DNA from: Pleurodeles waltl
Taxonomy: Eukaryota; Chordata; Amphibia; Caudata; Salamandridae
Direction: 5' to 3'
NCBI RefSeq assembly: GCF_031143425.1
Contig: NC_090444.1
Span: forward strand, 56,291,533 to 56,355,532
Length of the DNA stretch: 64,000 nt
Shown: positions 11,145-19,572 of the stretch, one piece after another
Position numbering within the stretch: the stretch's first letter is position 1
Layout of the letters: the number at the start of each line of letters is the position of its first letter
The notes under the pieces: model-generated
Databases searched by the model: none
What the model was told of the DNA's origin: nothing
What the model saw: only the letters and a program-made list of their open reading frames with translations
Made by a program: the position numbers and the translations under genes

Positions 11145-13062
11145 GAAACCTCCTGAAAAATCTGTAAGAGGCAGAGGAAGAAGGAGCTTGGAGTCCTAAC
11201 GATTTGGCTGTGGCCCTGCTCTCCTTAAATCGCTCCAAGGCCGAATCAGCCTTGGCCCCAAACAGTTTGTCCCCATCAAAAGGGAGATCCAATAGGGTTC
11301 ACTGCACATCCGCAGAAAACCCCGAATTACGGAGCCAGGCCTGTCTCCTTGCCACCACAGCCGTGCCCATTGCTCTGGCCACCGAGTCGGTCGTGTCCAG
11401 ACCAGACTGAATAATCTGGGTCGCGGCAGCCTGGGCGTCCAAAACAACATCCAAAAGACCCTGGGGAAGCTCCGTAAATGATGAGGAAATGTCATCCATA
11501 AGAGCATGGATATATCTCCCCAGAATACAAGTTGCGTTGGTGGCCTTCAACGCCAGACTGCAGGACGAAAACATTTTCTTGGACTGCGCATCCAGTTTCT
11601 TCGAGTCCCTGTCCCCAGGCACCGTCGGGAAAGAACCAGGCACTGATTTAGATGAACAGGAGGCCTGCACCACCAAGCTCTCCGGTGTAGGGTGTCTAGA
11701 AAGAAAGCCAGGGTCAGATGGTGTAGCTCGATACCTCCTGGCCACGGCCCTATGAACCGCTGGGGAAGATACTGGTCTCTTCCACACCTCTAGCACCGGA
11801 TCCAGCAAAGCGTCATTAAACGGCAAGAGAGGCTCCGCCGCAGCTGAGGCCGGATGTAGCACCTCTGTCAGAAGATTCTGCTTTGCCTCTGCCACCGGCA
11901 AAGGTAGGTCCAGAAAGTTAGCTGCCTTCCGTACCACAGCGTGAAAGGAAGCAGCCTCCTCCGTATATTCCTCTGGAGACGAAAGATCCCACTCAGGGGA
12001 AGTGTCCAGCCCACTGGCTGTATCCAGACCATGCAGTCCATCACCCGAGTCCTCTAGTTCTCCTTCCTCCAGGACTCGTTGGTACTCCTGCTCCTCTAAT
12101 AAACGGAGAGCACGTCTCCTCGAATGAAGCCTCTGCTCGATACGCAGAGTCGACATGGCCTCCGCCGAAGTCGAAGATCGGCGCCGATCCCCAGAAGCAA
12201 CCGACGCCGCATCCGGCGCCACAGGTAACTTCGGCGCCGATGAAAGAGCAGGGCGTAGAGAACTCGGAGTGGATGGACCCACCGGAGTCACAGGACGAAA
12301 TCCCGACGTCGACGGGATGGAAATCTCCGGGGCCAATCCCTCTGAAGCCACCGGAGCGGCCACCGGCACCGACACCAGCGCCGAGCCCACGTTCCCAAAA
12401 GGGAGAAAGGGCATAAAGGGTGCCGGCCGTAGAGGCGCAGGATCACCCAATGAAAAGGCCAAAGGGCTAGCCAGAGCACCCCCTGGAGCCATCTGTTGGA
12501 AGATGGTATACATCGCATTTAGGAATGCGGTACTATCGGCTCCAGGGGTGGGAAAAGCCGGATACTGGGGTGCCTGTATCGAAGGCGACCCCGACGCCGG
12601 CCTCGAGGTCTGCGACGTCGGAGACAACACCAGAGGCTGCACCACTTCAATCACCGACGCCTGTCCAGGTGAAGTCGGTGACCCCGGAGAGGGCAACGGC
12701 GTCGATGGATGCGGCGTGACCGTGGGACTGACCTCCCAAGTACTCCGGCGCCGATCCGAAGACCTGGAACGAGTCTCCTTGCTTGAATGGCGCCATGAAT
12801 CTCTACGGCGCCGGGAGTCTCGATGACGCCGATGCCTTGGCGAAGAAGACTTCTTGTGATGTTTTTCTTTCTTCGACTTCGCCATAAAAAACTTAGCCTC
12901 ACGTTCCTTGAGGGCCTTTGGATTCATGTGCTGGCATGAATCGCAAGTCGAGACGTCGTGGTCGGAGCTCAAACACCAAAGGCAGTCGGAGTGAGGATCC
13001 GTAACTGACATCTTGCCCCCACACTCACGACAAGGCTTAAAACCTGACTTTCTCTGCGACAT
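10966..13062 (-). CDS. DIRS Gag-like protein (one internal stop)
   Basis: The ATG at 13062 starts a frame of 698 codons broken by one TGA at 11299-11301; the part after the stop (11292-10966) continues in frame with a Gly/Arg/Ser-rich tail. The N-terminus has a cysteine/histidine cluster (C11-x2-C14, H24, C27-x2-C30, H35, C40-x2-C43) that could bind zinc. A basic Arg/Ser-rich segment follows, then long Pro/Ser-rich linkers, and an alpha-helical C-terminal half containing ALSEEAID-like acidic stretches. It is assigned as Gag by position before RT and by general composition, since DIRS Gag proteins are poorly conserved. It likely packages element RNA. The single stop looks recent. Confidence 0.8.
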
Positions 13063-13156
13063 TATTACTGCAGAGAAGGACTACGCAGCAAAAAATACAC
13101 TGTAACCACAAAAGTAACAGTTGCTCCCTCGAAGAAAACCGTTTCGAATGCACTGA

Positions 13157-13345
13157 AAAAAGGGAACTGACGTCAGCACGTCGTCGAGGACCTCTTATTG
13201 CCTGTATGACGTCAGACGGCGTTGCGTGGGCTGGAGTGACGTCCTCTTCGACGTGCAGAGACTAGGAAGAAGATTTCCGTCGAATGCTGGCGCCATGGGA
13301 GTATTCATTAGGTGAGGAATCCACAGGTAGTTGTATCCATCAGAA
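13157..13345. repeat. Right inverted terminal repeat of DIRS
   Basis: This is the reverse complement of about 7364-7548, including the palindromic-looking GACGTCAGCACGTCGTCG segment. It lies upstream of Gag in the sense direction and probably carries the element's promoter, although no core promoter motif could be assigned. Confidence 0.9.
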
Positions 13346-13704
13346 ACATCATGATACATTACAGTTACACCCCCTAATCCCCCGGAAGAATGCAAAGACA
13401 AAAGGAAATGAGATGAACGATTGCAATATATTAAAATTCAGTAGTCAAATAATATACATACACTATTTACAAATATATACATCAAGAATATTAGTCCAGG
13501 GTATTACACCATTAAAGTCCGTGGACCACTGGTTCAACACTGCATGGGGGAGGCCCACACAAGATATCCGAACGTGACGGACAGAACACTGCAGGGGCAT
13601 CAGATTGAAATAAAACAGGCACCTCAGGGGGAAGGGAAAGGGGGGGCACCTCAGCCGGTTGAGTGCACAATGCCAAATCCACGAGGGGGCCCCATGCCCA
13701 CTGT

Positions 13705-14066
13705 TCAATCCTGGGGAGTGCAAAGCCACAGTCTCTCAAGTCTCTACAGTGGGTGGGTTGCCCACTGTGCAATCCTGGGGAGTGCAAAGCCACAGTCTCT
13801 CAAGTGTCTACAGTGGGTGAGCTGCCCACTGCTCTATCCTGGGGAGTGCAAAGCCACAGTCTCTCAAGTCTCTACAGTGGGTGGGTTGCACACTGCTATA
13901 TCCTGGGGAGTACAAAGCCACAGTCTCTCAAGTCTCTACAGTGGGTGATTTGCCCACTGCTACATCCTGGGGAGTGCAAAGCCACAGTCTCTCAAGTCAC
14001 TACAGTGGGTGGGTTGCACACTGCTATATCCTGGGGAGTGCAAAGCCACAGTCTCTCAAGTGGATA
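13705..14066 (+). repeat. 64-bp minisatellite, about 5.7 units (B1)
   Basis: Successive CAGTGGGTG landmarks fall at 13747, 13811, 13875, 13939 and 14003, giving an exact 64-bp period. Each unit contains GGGGAGTGCAAAGCCACAG and a short palindrome-like CAGTGGGTGGGTTGCCCACTG. It lies just beyond the 3' end of the antisense SANT gene. The same array in B2 (26240-27060) has about 13 units. The long open frames across it in several phases are by-products of the repeat. Confidence 0.95.
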
Positions 14067-14118
14067 ACAGTCTCCACTGGTTCTGGAGGGGGCTTGGTTC
14101 CCAGAGTGCTTCATCCTG

Positions 14119-14430
14119 CATGTGGAGGTCCTGTCTTTGGCAACGGTGCATGTGGCGGTCCTGTCTTTGGCAGCGGTGCTTGTGGTGGTCCTGTTTTTGG
14201 CAGCGGTGCATGTGGCGGTCCTGTCTTTGCCAGCGGTGCGGTGCTTGTGGTGGTCCTGTCTTTGGTAGTGGTGCAGCGGTGCATGTGGCGGTCCTGTCTT
14301 TAGCAGCGGTGCTTGTGGCGGTCCTGTCTTTGGCAGCGGTGCTTGTGGCGGTCCTGTCTTTGACAGCGGTGCATGTGGCGGTCCTGTCTTTGGCAACGGT
14401 GCATGTGGCGGTCCTGTCTGGCCCAGCGGT
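14119..14430 (+). repeat. 30-bp minisatellite, about 10 units (B1)
   Basis: Units of the form TGTGGCGGTCCTGTCTTTGG plus CAGCGGTGCA recur every 30 bp (landmarks 14121, 14151, 14181). On the minus strand they can encode decapeptides such as PKTGPPQAPL. B2 has about six units at 27411-27590. Confidence 0.9.
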
Positions 14431-16117
14431 TCAGCTACTGGCGGTTCTGTCTGGCCTAGCGGGGCTCCTGCTGGCGGTTCTCTCTGGCCCAGCGGGGCAG
14501 CTGCTGGCGGTCCTCTCTGGCCCAGCGGGGCTGCTGGCGGTCATCTCTGGCCCAACGGGGCTGCTGCTGGGGGTCCTCTCTGGCCCAGCGGGGTTGCTGC
14601 TGGCGGTCCTCTCTGGCCCAGCGGGGCTGCTGGCGGTCTTCTCCGCCGTTGTGATCCTCCCAGAATTTCCGGCTTTCTTGGGCCCCTTCCCCACCTTGGA
14701 AGGTGTCGCTGCTGACTCCACACTCCCACCTGTGCCCCTGGGAGCGGCTTTACTGGCTGTTGTGTTCTCCGTCTCCCGCTGGGCACTGGCCACCTTTTGA
14801 TGCTTGACAGGTGGGGGACTGTCCGTGCTGTGGCTCCTTGACACACTGGGTGCCCTGCTGTCTGGTGCACTCCAGAATCCGGTGACTACTGGCACCACTG
14901 GTCCCGGAGATGTTGTGGCTGAGGTGCTAGGTTGGGACCTGGAGAGTTGGGCCCTGGGAGACTGACGGAGTGCGGGAGGTGAGGGAAAGAGGTCAAGGGT
15001 GGACATGAAAAGTTTCTTAGGAACACTGGGACGGGTAGCTGGAGGGGGTTTGGGAGTGGAGGAAGAGGTTGTGGTTGTAGGAGGTGTATGTTTGGGGACT
15101 TTGGGTGAAGGTGCATGCGCTGGAGGCTGTCGTGAGGTGGATGGCTGTTGGGTGGGTGTGTGTCTGCGTTTGTGTACCTCAGGAGGTGGCGTCACAGACA
15201 CACTGGGAGAGGACACAGGGGATGTGTGAATCGTAGTGGGGGTGGTGACTGCACATGAGCAGGTTGTGGTGGTGGGTGTGCTGGTGATGGACGTAGTGGC
15301 TGTAGATGTAGTGCATGCAGATGTGAGAAGAGACAAGACAGGGAGGGAGGAGGGAAACGAGGAGGAGGGGGACACAGTGGAGGCAGTGGATGTTGGTATG
15401 TCTGCATGTGTGTGATGCTTGCGTGAGTGTGTGGGATGTGTGGTGCTTATGTTTGCCAGAGCTTCCCTTGTGTGTTTAGGTGTGTGCATGCTGGTCTGAT
15501 GGTGTGCTTGGGGTAGGCTCAGGTACAGGGGATTGGGTCTGGGTGGAGGAAGTTTGGGGGGGAGGCTAGAGACAGCGACAATGGCTGCCATCAGTGCTGA
15601 GGCCAGAGTCTGAAAAGCTCGCTGAAGGGCTGCCTGACCAGAATGAATGCCCTCCAGGAATGCATTGGTTTGTTGCAACTGCCTCTCTACACCCTGGATG
15701 GCATTCAAAATGGTAGACTGCCCAACAGTGAGGGACCTGAGGAGGTCAATGGCCTCCTCACTGAGGGCAGCAGGGGTGACTGGGGCAGGGGCTGAGGTAC
15801 CTGGGGCAAAGGAGAGGCCCACCCTCCTGGGTGAGCGGCCACGGGGCAAAGGCTGAGGGGCTGCTGGAAAGGCAGTACTGGAGGGGGGTTGCGGCTGTAC
15901 CTGTAGATGCAGGGGGGCACAGATGGGGCTGCCACCACAAGGGAGCTCCCATCAGAGGACGTGTCCATTTTGCTGGTGTCAGCTCCTGTCCCCGCTGTGG
16001 AGCTCCCCTCGCCCTCCGTCCCACTGGTGAACTCAGAGTCCGTAGTGTCACCCTGCAGGGCCATGTGGGATGCAGCTCCCTCCTGCTCTGGTTCCACTGC
16101 TCCTCCGCCTGATGATG
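14431..16117 (-). pseudogene. SANT/Myb-like Harbinger protein, exon 3 (B1)
   Basis: The acceptor GCATTAG|CATCATC at 16118-16119 has the phase needed to follow exon 2. The encoded tail is acidic/Ser-rich (TSGTEGEGSSTAG), then passes through a Pro-rich stretch to a short helical block (AIDLLRSLTVGQSTILNAIQ, then GVERQLQQ) typical of the C-terminal part of Harbinger SANT proteins. After that come long Ser/Thr/Pro linkers and tandem SSPAGPERTA-like repeats. Reading from the acceptor into the helical block needs one frame change near 15850-15870. The B2 copy needs the same change, so either the parent was already broken or a small intron was missed. The stop is at 14431. Confidence 0.6.
14450..14660 (-). 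repeat. Coding tandem repeats (PAGPERTASS type) in SANT-gene exon 3
   Basis: Units of about 33-39 bp of CTCTCTGGCCCAGCGGGGCT type encode variations on SSPAGPERTA on the minus strand. They form the C-terminus of the SANT/Myb-like protein. The B2 equivalent is at about 27600-27840. Confidence 0.85.
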
Positions 16118-16497
16118 CTAATGCACACATGTACAGGGAGACCAAAAAAGGGGGGGGGGGACAGAAGAAAGACAAGGTGAGTCCATGCATTACCGCTTCC
16201 GTTGGCGGACACGACAGACACAGAAGCCCCCTTCACTACGCCGCACATTTGGGGTCCACTATTCAATGCCTGGTAAATGGCCTACAAGGCTATGGCTGAT
16301 ATCTGCACACATGGATGTCACAGGAGCCGGACTAGGTGCAGTTGGCACTGAACCTAGGTGGGGAAGGTGCCACAGGGTCTGCATGAAAAAGGGGACTTAC
16401 TAGCACACTCGCCCTGGCCTAGGGAAACCCACAGCCCACCTCCCCCACCCAGACATCTCCACTACGTGCTGAATCAGCAGAATGAGAGTGTACTCAC

Positions 16498-16768
16498 CCC
16501 CTTGTTGCTGCTGTGATGTCCTCAATTGCCCATCCAACTCTGTGTATGCCACTGCCAGGAACCTGAACATCAGGGGGCTCATTGTGTGACGGGCACCCCT
16601 CCCACGTTGGGAGGCCATCCCCAGCTGGGCCTCCGCCGTCTTCTTGCTCCAGCGGCGAATGTCCTCCCATCTTTTACGGCAGTGGGTGCTCCGTCTGTGA
16701 TAGACCCCCAGGGTCCGTACGTCCTTGGCGATGGCACGCTAAATATCCTTCTTCTGGTGGACGCTCAC
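16498..16768 (-). pseudogene. SANT/Myb-like Harbinger protein, exon 2 (B1)
   Basis: The exon is bounded by an acceptor (CCTGTAG|GTGAGC, at 16769-16770) and a donor (GTGAGTA, 16497-16491). It is 271 bp long, phase 0 in and phase 1 out. It encodes the DNA-binding helices of a SANT/Myb-like domain, with the HCRKRWEDIRRW segment, followed by the MASQRGRGAR linker. The conserved Trp codon of the first helix, TGG in B2, is TAG here, so this copy is nonfunctional. Such proteins help the Harbinger transposase bind the element ends and enter the nucleus. Confidence 0.75.
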
Positions 16769-16965
16769 CTACAGGAATTGTACAGGGGAAAAAGAGAAGT
16801 TATTAACAACTGCACTGTCACAGTCATTGGCCCGCATCCCTACCCTTGCCATGTGGCACATGCACTCACCGTCGTTTCATGCACGCCTCATTCTCACCCC
16901 CTCTTCTTTCATCCACCACACTCCACACAGGCATTCCCCATATAGCATTCTCCAGGTTTACTTAC

Positions 16966-17079
16966 CTGTTTGTCTGGAGGACCGTAGAGTAGAGTATACT
17001 GGGGGAGGACCCCATCCACGAGTTTCTCCAACTCTTCCGTGGTGAAGGCAGGGGCCCTTTCCCCAGATGCACGAGCCAT
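16966..17079 (-). CDS. SANT/Myb-like Harbinger protein, exon 1 (B1)
   Basis: The ATG at 17079 begins 38 codons (MARASGERAPAFTTEELEKL...) ending at a consensus donor, AAACAG|GTAAGT. The TTEELEKLVDGVLPQY segment is the first helix of the SANT/Myb-like fold, so the domain is split by an intron. The B2 copy (30142-30255) is nearly identical. The gene lies antisense inside intron 1 of the transposase. Confidence 0.75.
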
Positions 17080-17527
17080 TGTCTCTTCCACACTGAGGTC
17101 ACAGCAGCACTTGCAGTGTAGGTCCTCTCCTGTCGAAGATCAGGTATCGAGTGATTGAACAGATAGAAAATGGTGGTCACGTCCGCGGCGGTGCGTACCG
17201 TCACCGCCGGCGTACATTGTCATTGGCTCCTGGGACCCATAGGGTCCAATGTTAACCAATGCAGAATTGTGCCGCGGTCTTCAACCGCCTACCACGACAG
17301 TGTACAACGCCAGCGCAGTTACCTCACATCCCATTGTCCCACTTTACAGGTCAGGCAGCCGCCATTTCAGGGGCCCACATGGCTTGAATTATAACTGCGT
17401 CACACATATCTAGGCCTTGGCTCAACACTCATAGAGGCATAAAGCGGGTTATGAATGGTTTTCTGAGTAAGCTGTGTTTACGTACCTCTCAGCTGGTTGA
17501 CTCTGTGCTCGCTGCTGTTCTTCATAG

Positions 17528-18230
17528 GCACCGTTCACTTGGACATGTGAGGAGATGGCGGCATCCTCCGGTGTACAGACCACTGGTGGACCTGTCGACA
17601 ATGGAGGAAAGACATGTAATCATCACCTACAGGCTTGATCGTGCCACAATCCTGGTATTGTGTGCCCAGTTGGAGCCAGACCTGATGTCAGCTATCCGCC
17701 ATCCTACAGGAATCCCCTCTCAAGTGCAGGTGCTGTCAGTACTCCATTTCCTTGCAAGTGGGTCATTTCAATCAACAGTGGCCTTAGCATCAGGGCTGTC
17801 CCAGCCTATGTTTTCCAACGTGTTGTCCAGAGTGTTGCCCTGCTGAAACACATGCGGAGCTACATCGTTTTCCCTCAGGTGGAGGATTTGCCTACAGTGA
17901 AAGCTGATTTCTATGCCGTGAGACATATCCCCAAGGTGCCATTGATGGGACACATGTGGCCTTGGTCCGCCCCCACAGGAGTGAACAGGTGTACAGAAAC
18001 CGGAAGAGTTACCATTCGATGAATGTGTAGATGGTGTGTTTGGCCGACCAGTCCTTTATCCCATGTTAATGCCAAATTCCCTGGCTCAGTGCATGACGTT
18101 TACATCCTGCAGAATAGCAACATCCCTTATGTGATGGTGCAACTCCAGAGGCACCGTTTGTGGATATTAGGGGAGCACCTGGAACAAAATTGTTGGGAGT
18201 GGTTGTCTGGGTCTGGGGATATCCCTACAA
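17528..18230 (+). pseudogene. HARBI1-like transposase, exon 2 (B1)
   Basis: The exon begins after the acceptor TTCTTCATAG and encodes the helix-turn-helix-like N-terminal region (VYRPLVDLSTMEERHVIITY, then the RLDRATI helix) and the first part of the DDE nuclease. The first catalytic Asp is visible in IDGTHVALVRPH (about 17940) and the second in FPGSVHDVYIL. The frame is broken near 17840-17850 and again near 17930, and a TAG replaces a Gln codon near 18027. The donor is ACAA|GTTAGT, where B2 keeps ACAG|GTTAGT. This is a recognisable but dead transposase; in PIF/Harbinger elements this enzyme cuts and rejoins the element ends. Confidence 0.8.
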
Positions 18231-18269
18231 GTTAGTGTGTGTCTATCAGTTGTCCCTCGACATTTGCAG

Positions 18270-18650
18270 GTGACTGGCTACCCCAACCTGTCATGGCTAC
18301 TGATCCCAGTGAGGAATCCCAGGACAAGGGCAGAGGAACGCTGCAATGAGGCACATGGGCGAACTAGGAGGGTTATAGAGAGGACCTTTGGCCTCCTGAA
18401 GGCCAGGTTCCGCTGCCTCCATATGACAGGTGGTTCCCTATTCTACTCACCAAAGAAGGTGTGCCAGATCATCGTGGCCTGATGTATGCTTCACAACTTA
18501 GCTATGCGACGACAGGTGCCTTTTCTGCAGGAGGATGGTCCAGATGGAGGTGTTGTGGCAGCTGTGGAGTCTGTGGACAGCGAAGACGAGGAGGCAGAAG
18601 AAGAGGACTTCGACAAAAGGGACTCTGTGATCCTGCAATACTTCCAGTGA
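18270..18650 (+). pseudogene. HARBI1-like transposase, exon 3 (B1)
   Basis: The exon follows a 39-bp intron (18231-18269, GTTAGT...TTTGCAG). It encodes the YPNLSWLLIPV segment, the catalytic Glu within RRVIERTFGLLKARFRCL, and the CQIIVA/MLHN helix, then an acidic tail ending DSVILQYFQ with the stop at 18648-18650. Two bases are missing right after the acceptor compared with B2 (GTGACTGG against GTGACTCTGG), which shifts the frame, and a TGA interrupts the helix near 18481. Confidence 0.75.
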
Positions 18651-19108
18651 GACACAGGTAAGAATACAAACCTGCCTACGACATGTACTTTAACACTACT
18701 ACCTCTCTACTGTCTGTCCTTTTCACTCAGTGTATGGTCACTGAGTTGTCACTTTCCCTTACAATTTCAGAGATGTGGGTCCCACTGTGTGACATCTGCT
18801 TTGTTTCCTCATGGACTAGAGCTGTGTGACATAGGTATGTTGACATTACTATTGAAAGAGCATTTTGTCACTGTAATTGCTAAAACAAGATTTCGAAATC
18901 ACAGACAGACTCCAGATTGTTTTGTGCTTTAAGGGTGTTTATTTGAGTGCTAAAATTGGAGGGTGTTGTAAAATGGTGAGGGGTGATGGTGGAGGAATAT
19001 CCATGGCAGAGTCTAGTCTATTGGTCTCGCAGGTGCATTGTCCAAAGAGGCATTTGATGGATGGACAGGGTTACAAAGTGGGACAGGGGGATGACATTCA
19101 GGGTGGTC

Positions 19109-19572
19109 TCATTTCTTGGCGGGGGTCTTGGCATCGTTCTCTGTCTTTGTCCTGGATCTCAGGGACCGTTTGCGGGGTGGTTCTTCCTCTGCAGGGAGTG
19201 GGGTGCTGGTGTGGTAGTTCTGGGTCGGTGCCTCCTGTCCACTAGCACCGGCGGAGGTGGTGGGCAGTTCATCGTCCTGGCTAGTGTCAGGGGCCCCTTG
19301 TTGTGCCACAGTGTCCCTCCTGGTGTTGAGGACTTCCCTCAGCACCCCTACGATGGTGCCCATGGTGGAATTGATAGATCTCAGTTCCTCCCTGAAGCCC
19401 AAATACTGTTCCTCCTGCAGCCGCAGGGTCTCCTAGAACTTGGCCAGTACCGTTGCCATTGTCTCCTGGGAGTGATAGTAGGCTCCCAGGATGTTGGAGA
19501 GGGCCTCGTGGAGAGTTGGTTCACTGGGCCTGTCCTCCCCCTGTCGCACAGCAGCCCTCCCAGTTCCCATGA
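19109..19572 (-). pseudogene. Second SANT/Myb-like Harbinger gene, 3' part only (B1)
   Basis: The C-terminal region (REELRSINSTMGTIVGVLRE followed by an acidic, Pro-rich tail ending KTPAKK) matches 31798-32200 of B2. A TAG lies in the LAKF segment near 19433. The N-terminal DNA-binding exon is absent because the element is cut off by repeat A copy 2. B1 retains about 19 bp (19470-19490) that B2 has lost. Confidence 0.7.

Larger units (their letters stand above)
7335..13345 (-). mobile_element. Complete DIRS-type tyrosine-recombinase retrotransposon
   Basis: The element is 6,011 bp and reads right to left as Gag, reverse transcriptase/RNase H and tyrosine recombinase, followed by an internal complementary region and the left terminal repeat. 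Its edges are fixed twice. The paralogous B2 copy has the uninterrupted sequence CACAAAT|ACATCATG at the same place, and the internal complementary region junction at 7940/7941 gives the same terminal bases. There is no target site duplication, as expected for an element integrated by a tyrosine recombinase. Only two in-frame stops were found in the coding region (Gag TGA at 11299-11301, RT TAG at 10713-10715), so the insertion is young but probably not autonomous. Confidence 0.95.
6822..19572 (+). mobile_element. PIF/Harbinger DNA transposon, copy B1, interrupted by a DIRS element
   Basis: The left end carries a GC-rich terminal repeat starting GTGGTCATTACAACCCTGG at 6822. The element contains a HARBI1-like transposase gene on the plus strand and two SANT/Myb-like genes on the minus strand, the usual partners in PIF/Harbinger elements. 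Without the 6,011-bp DIRS insertion the remnant is about 6.7 kb. The right end is missing: at about 19572 the sequence switches into repeat A copy 2, within the right SANT gene. All three genes carry stops or frameshifts, so this copy is inactive. Target site duplications cannot be assessed because the right end is lost. Confidence 0.85.

Noticed and set aside
12155..12826. A 223-residue plus-strand frame.
   Set aside because: It is antisense to DIRS Gag, Gly/Ala/Asp-rich, and shows no motif.
14009..14800. A plus-strand frame of 263 residues rich in Ala/Val/Leu.
   Set aside because: It is the complement of the repetitive 3' end of the SANT gene, without domain similarity.
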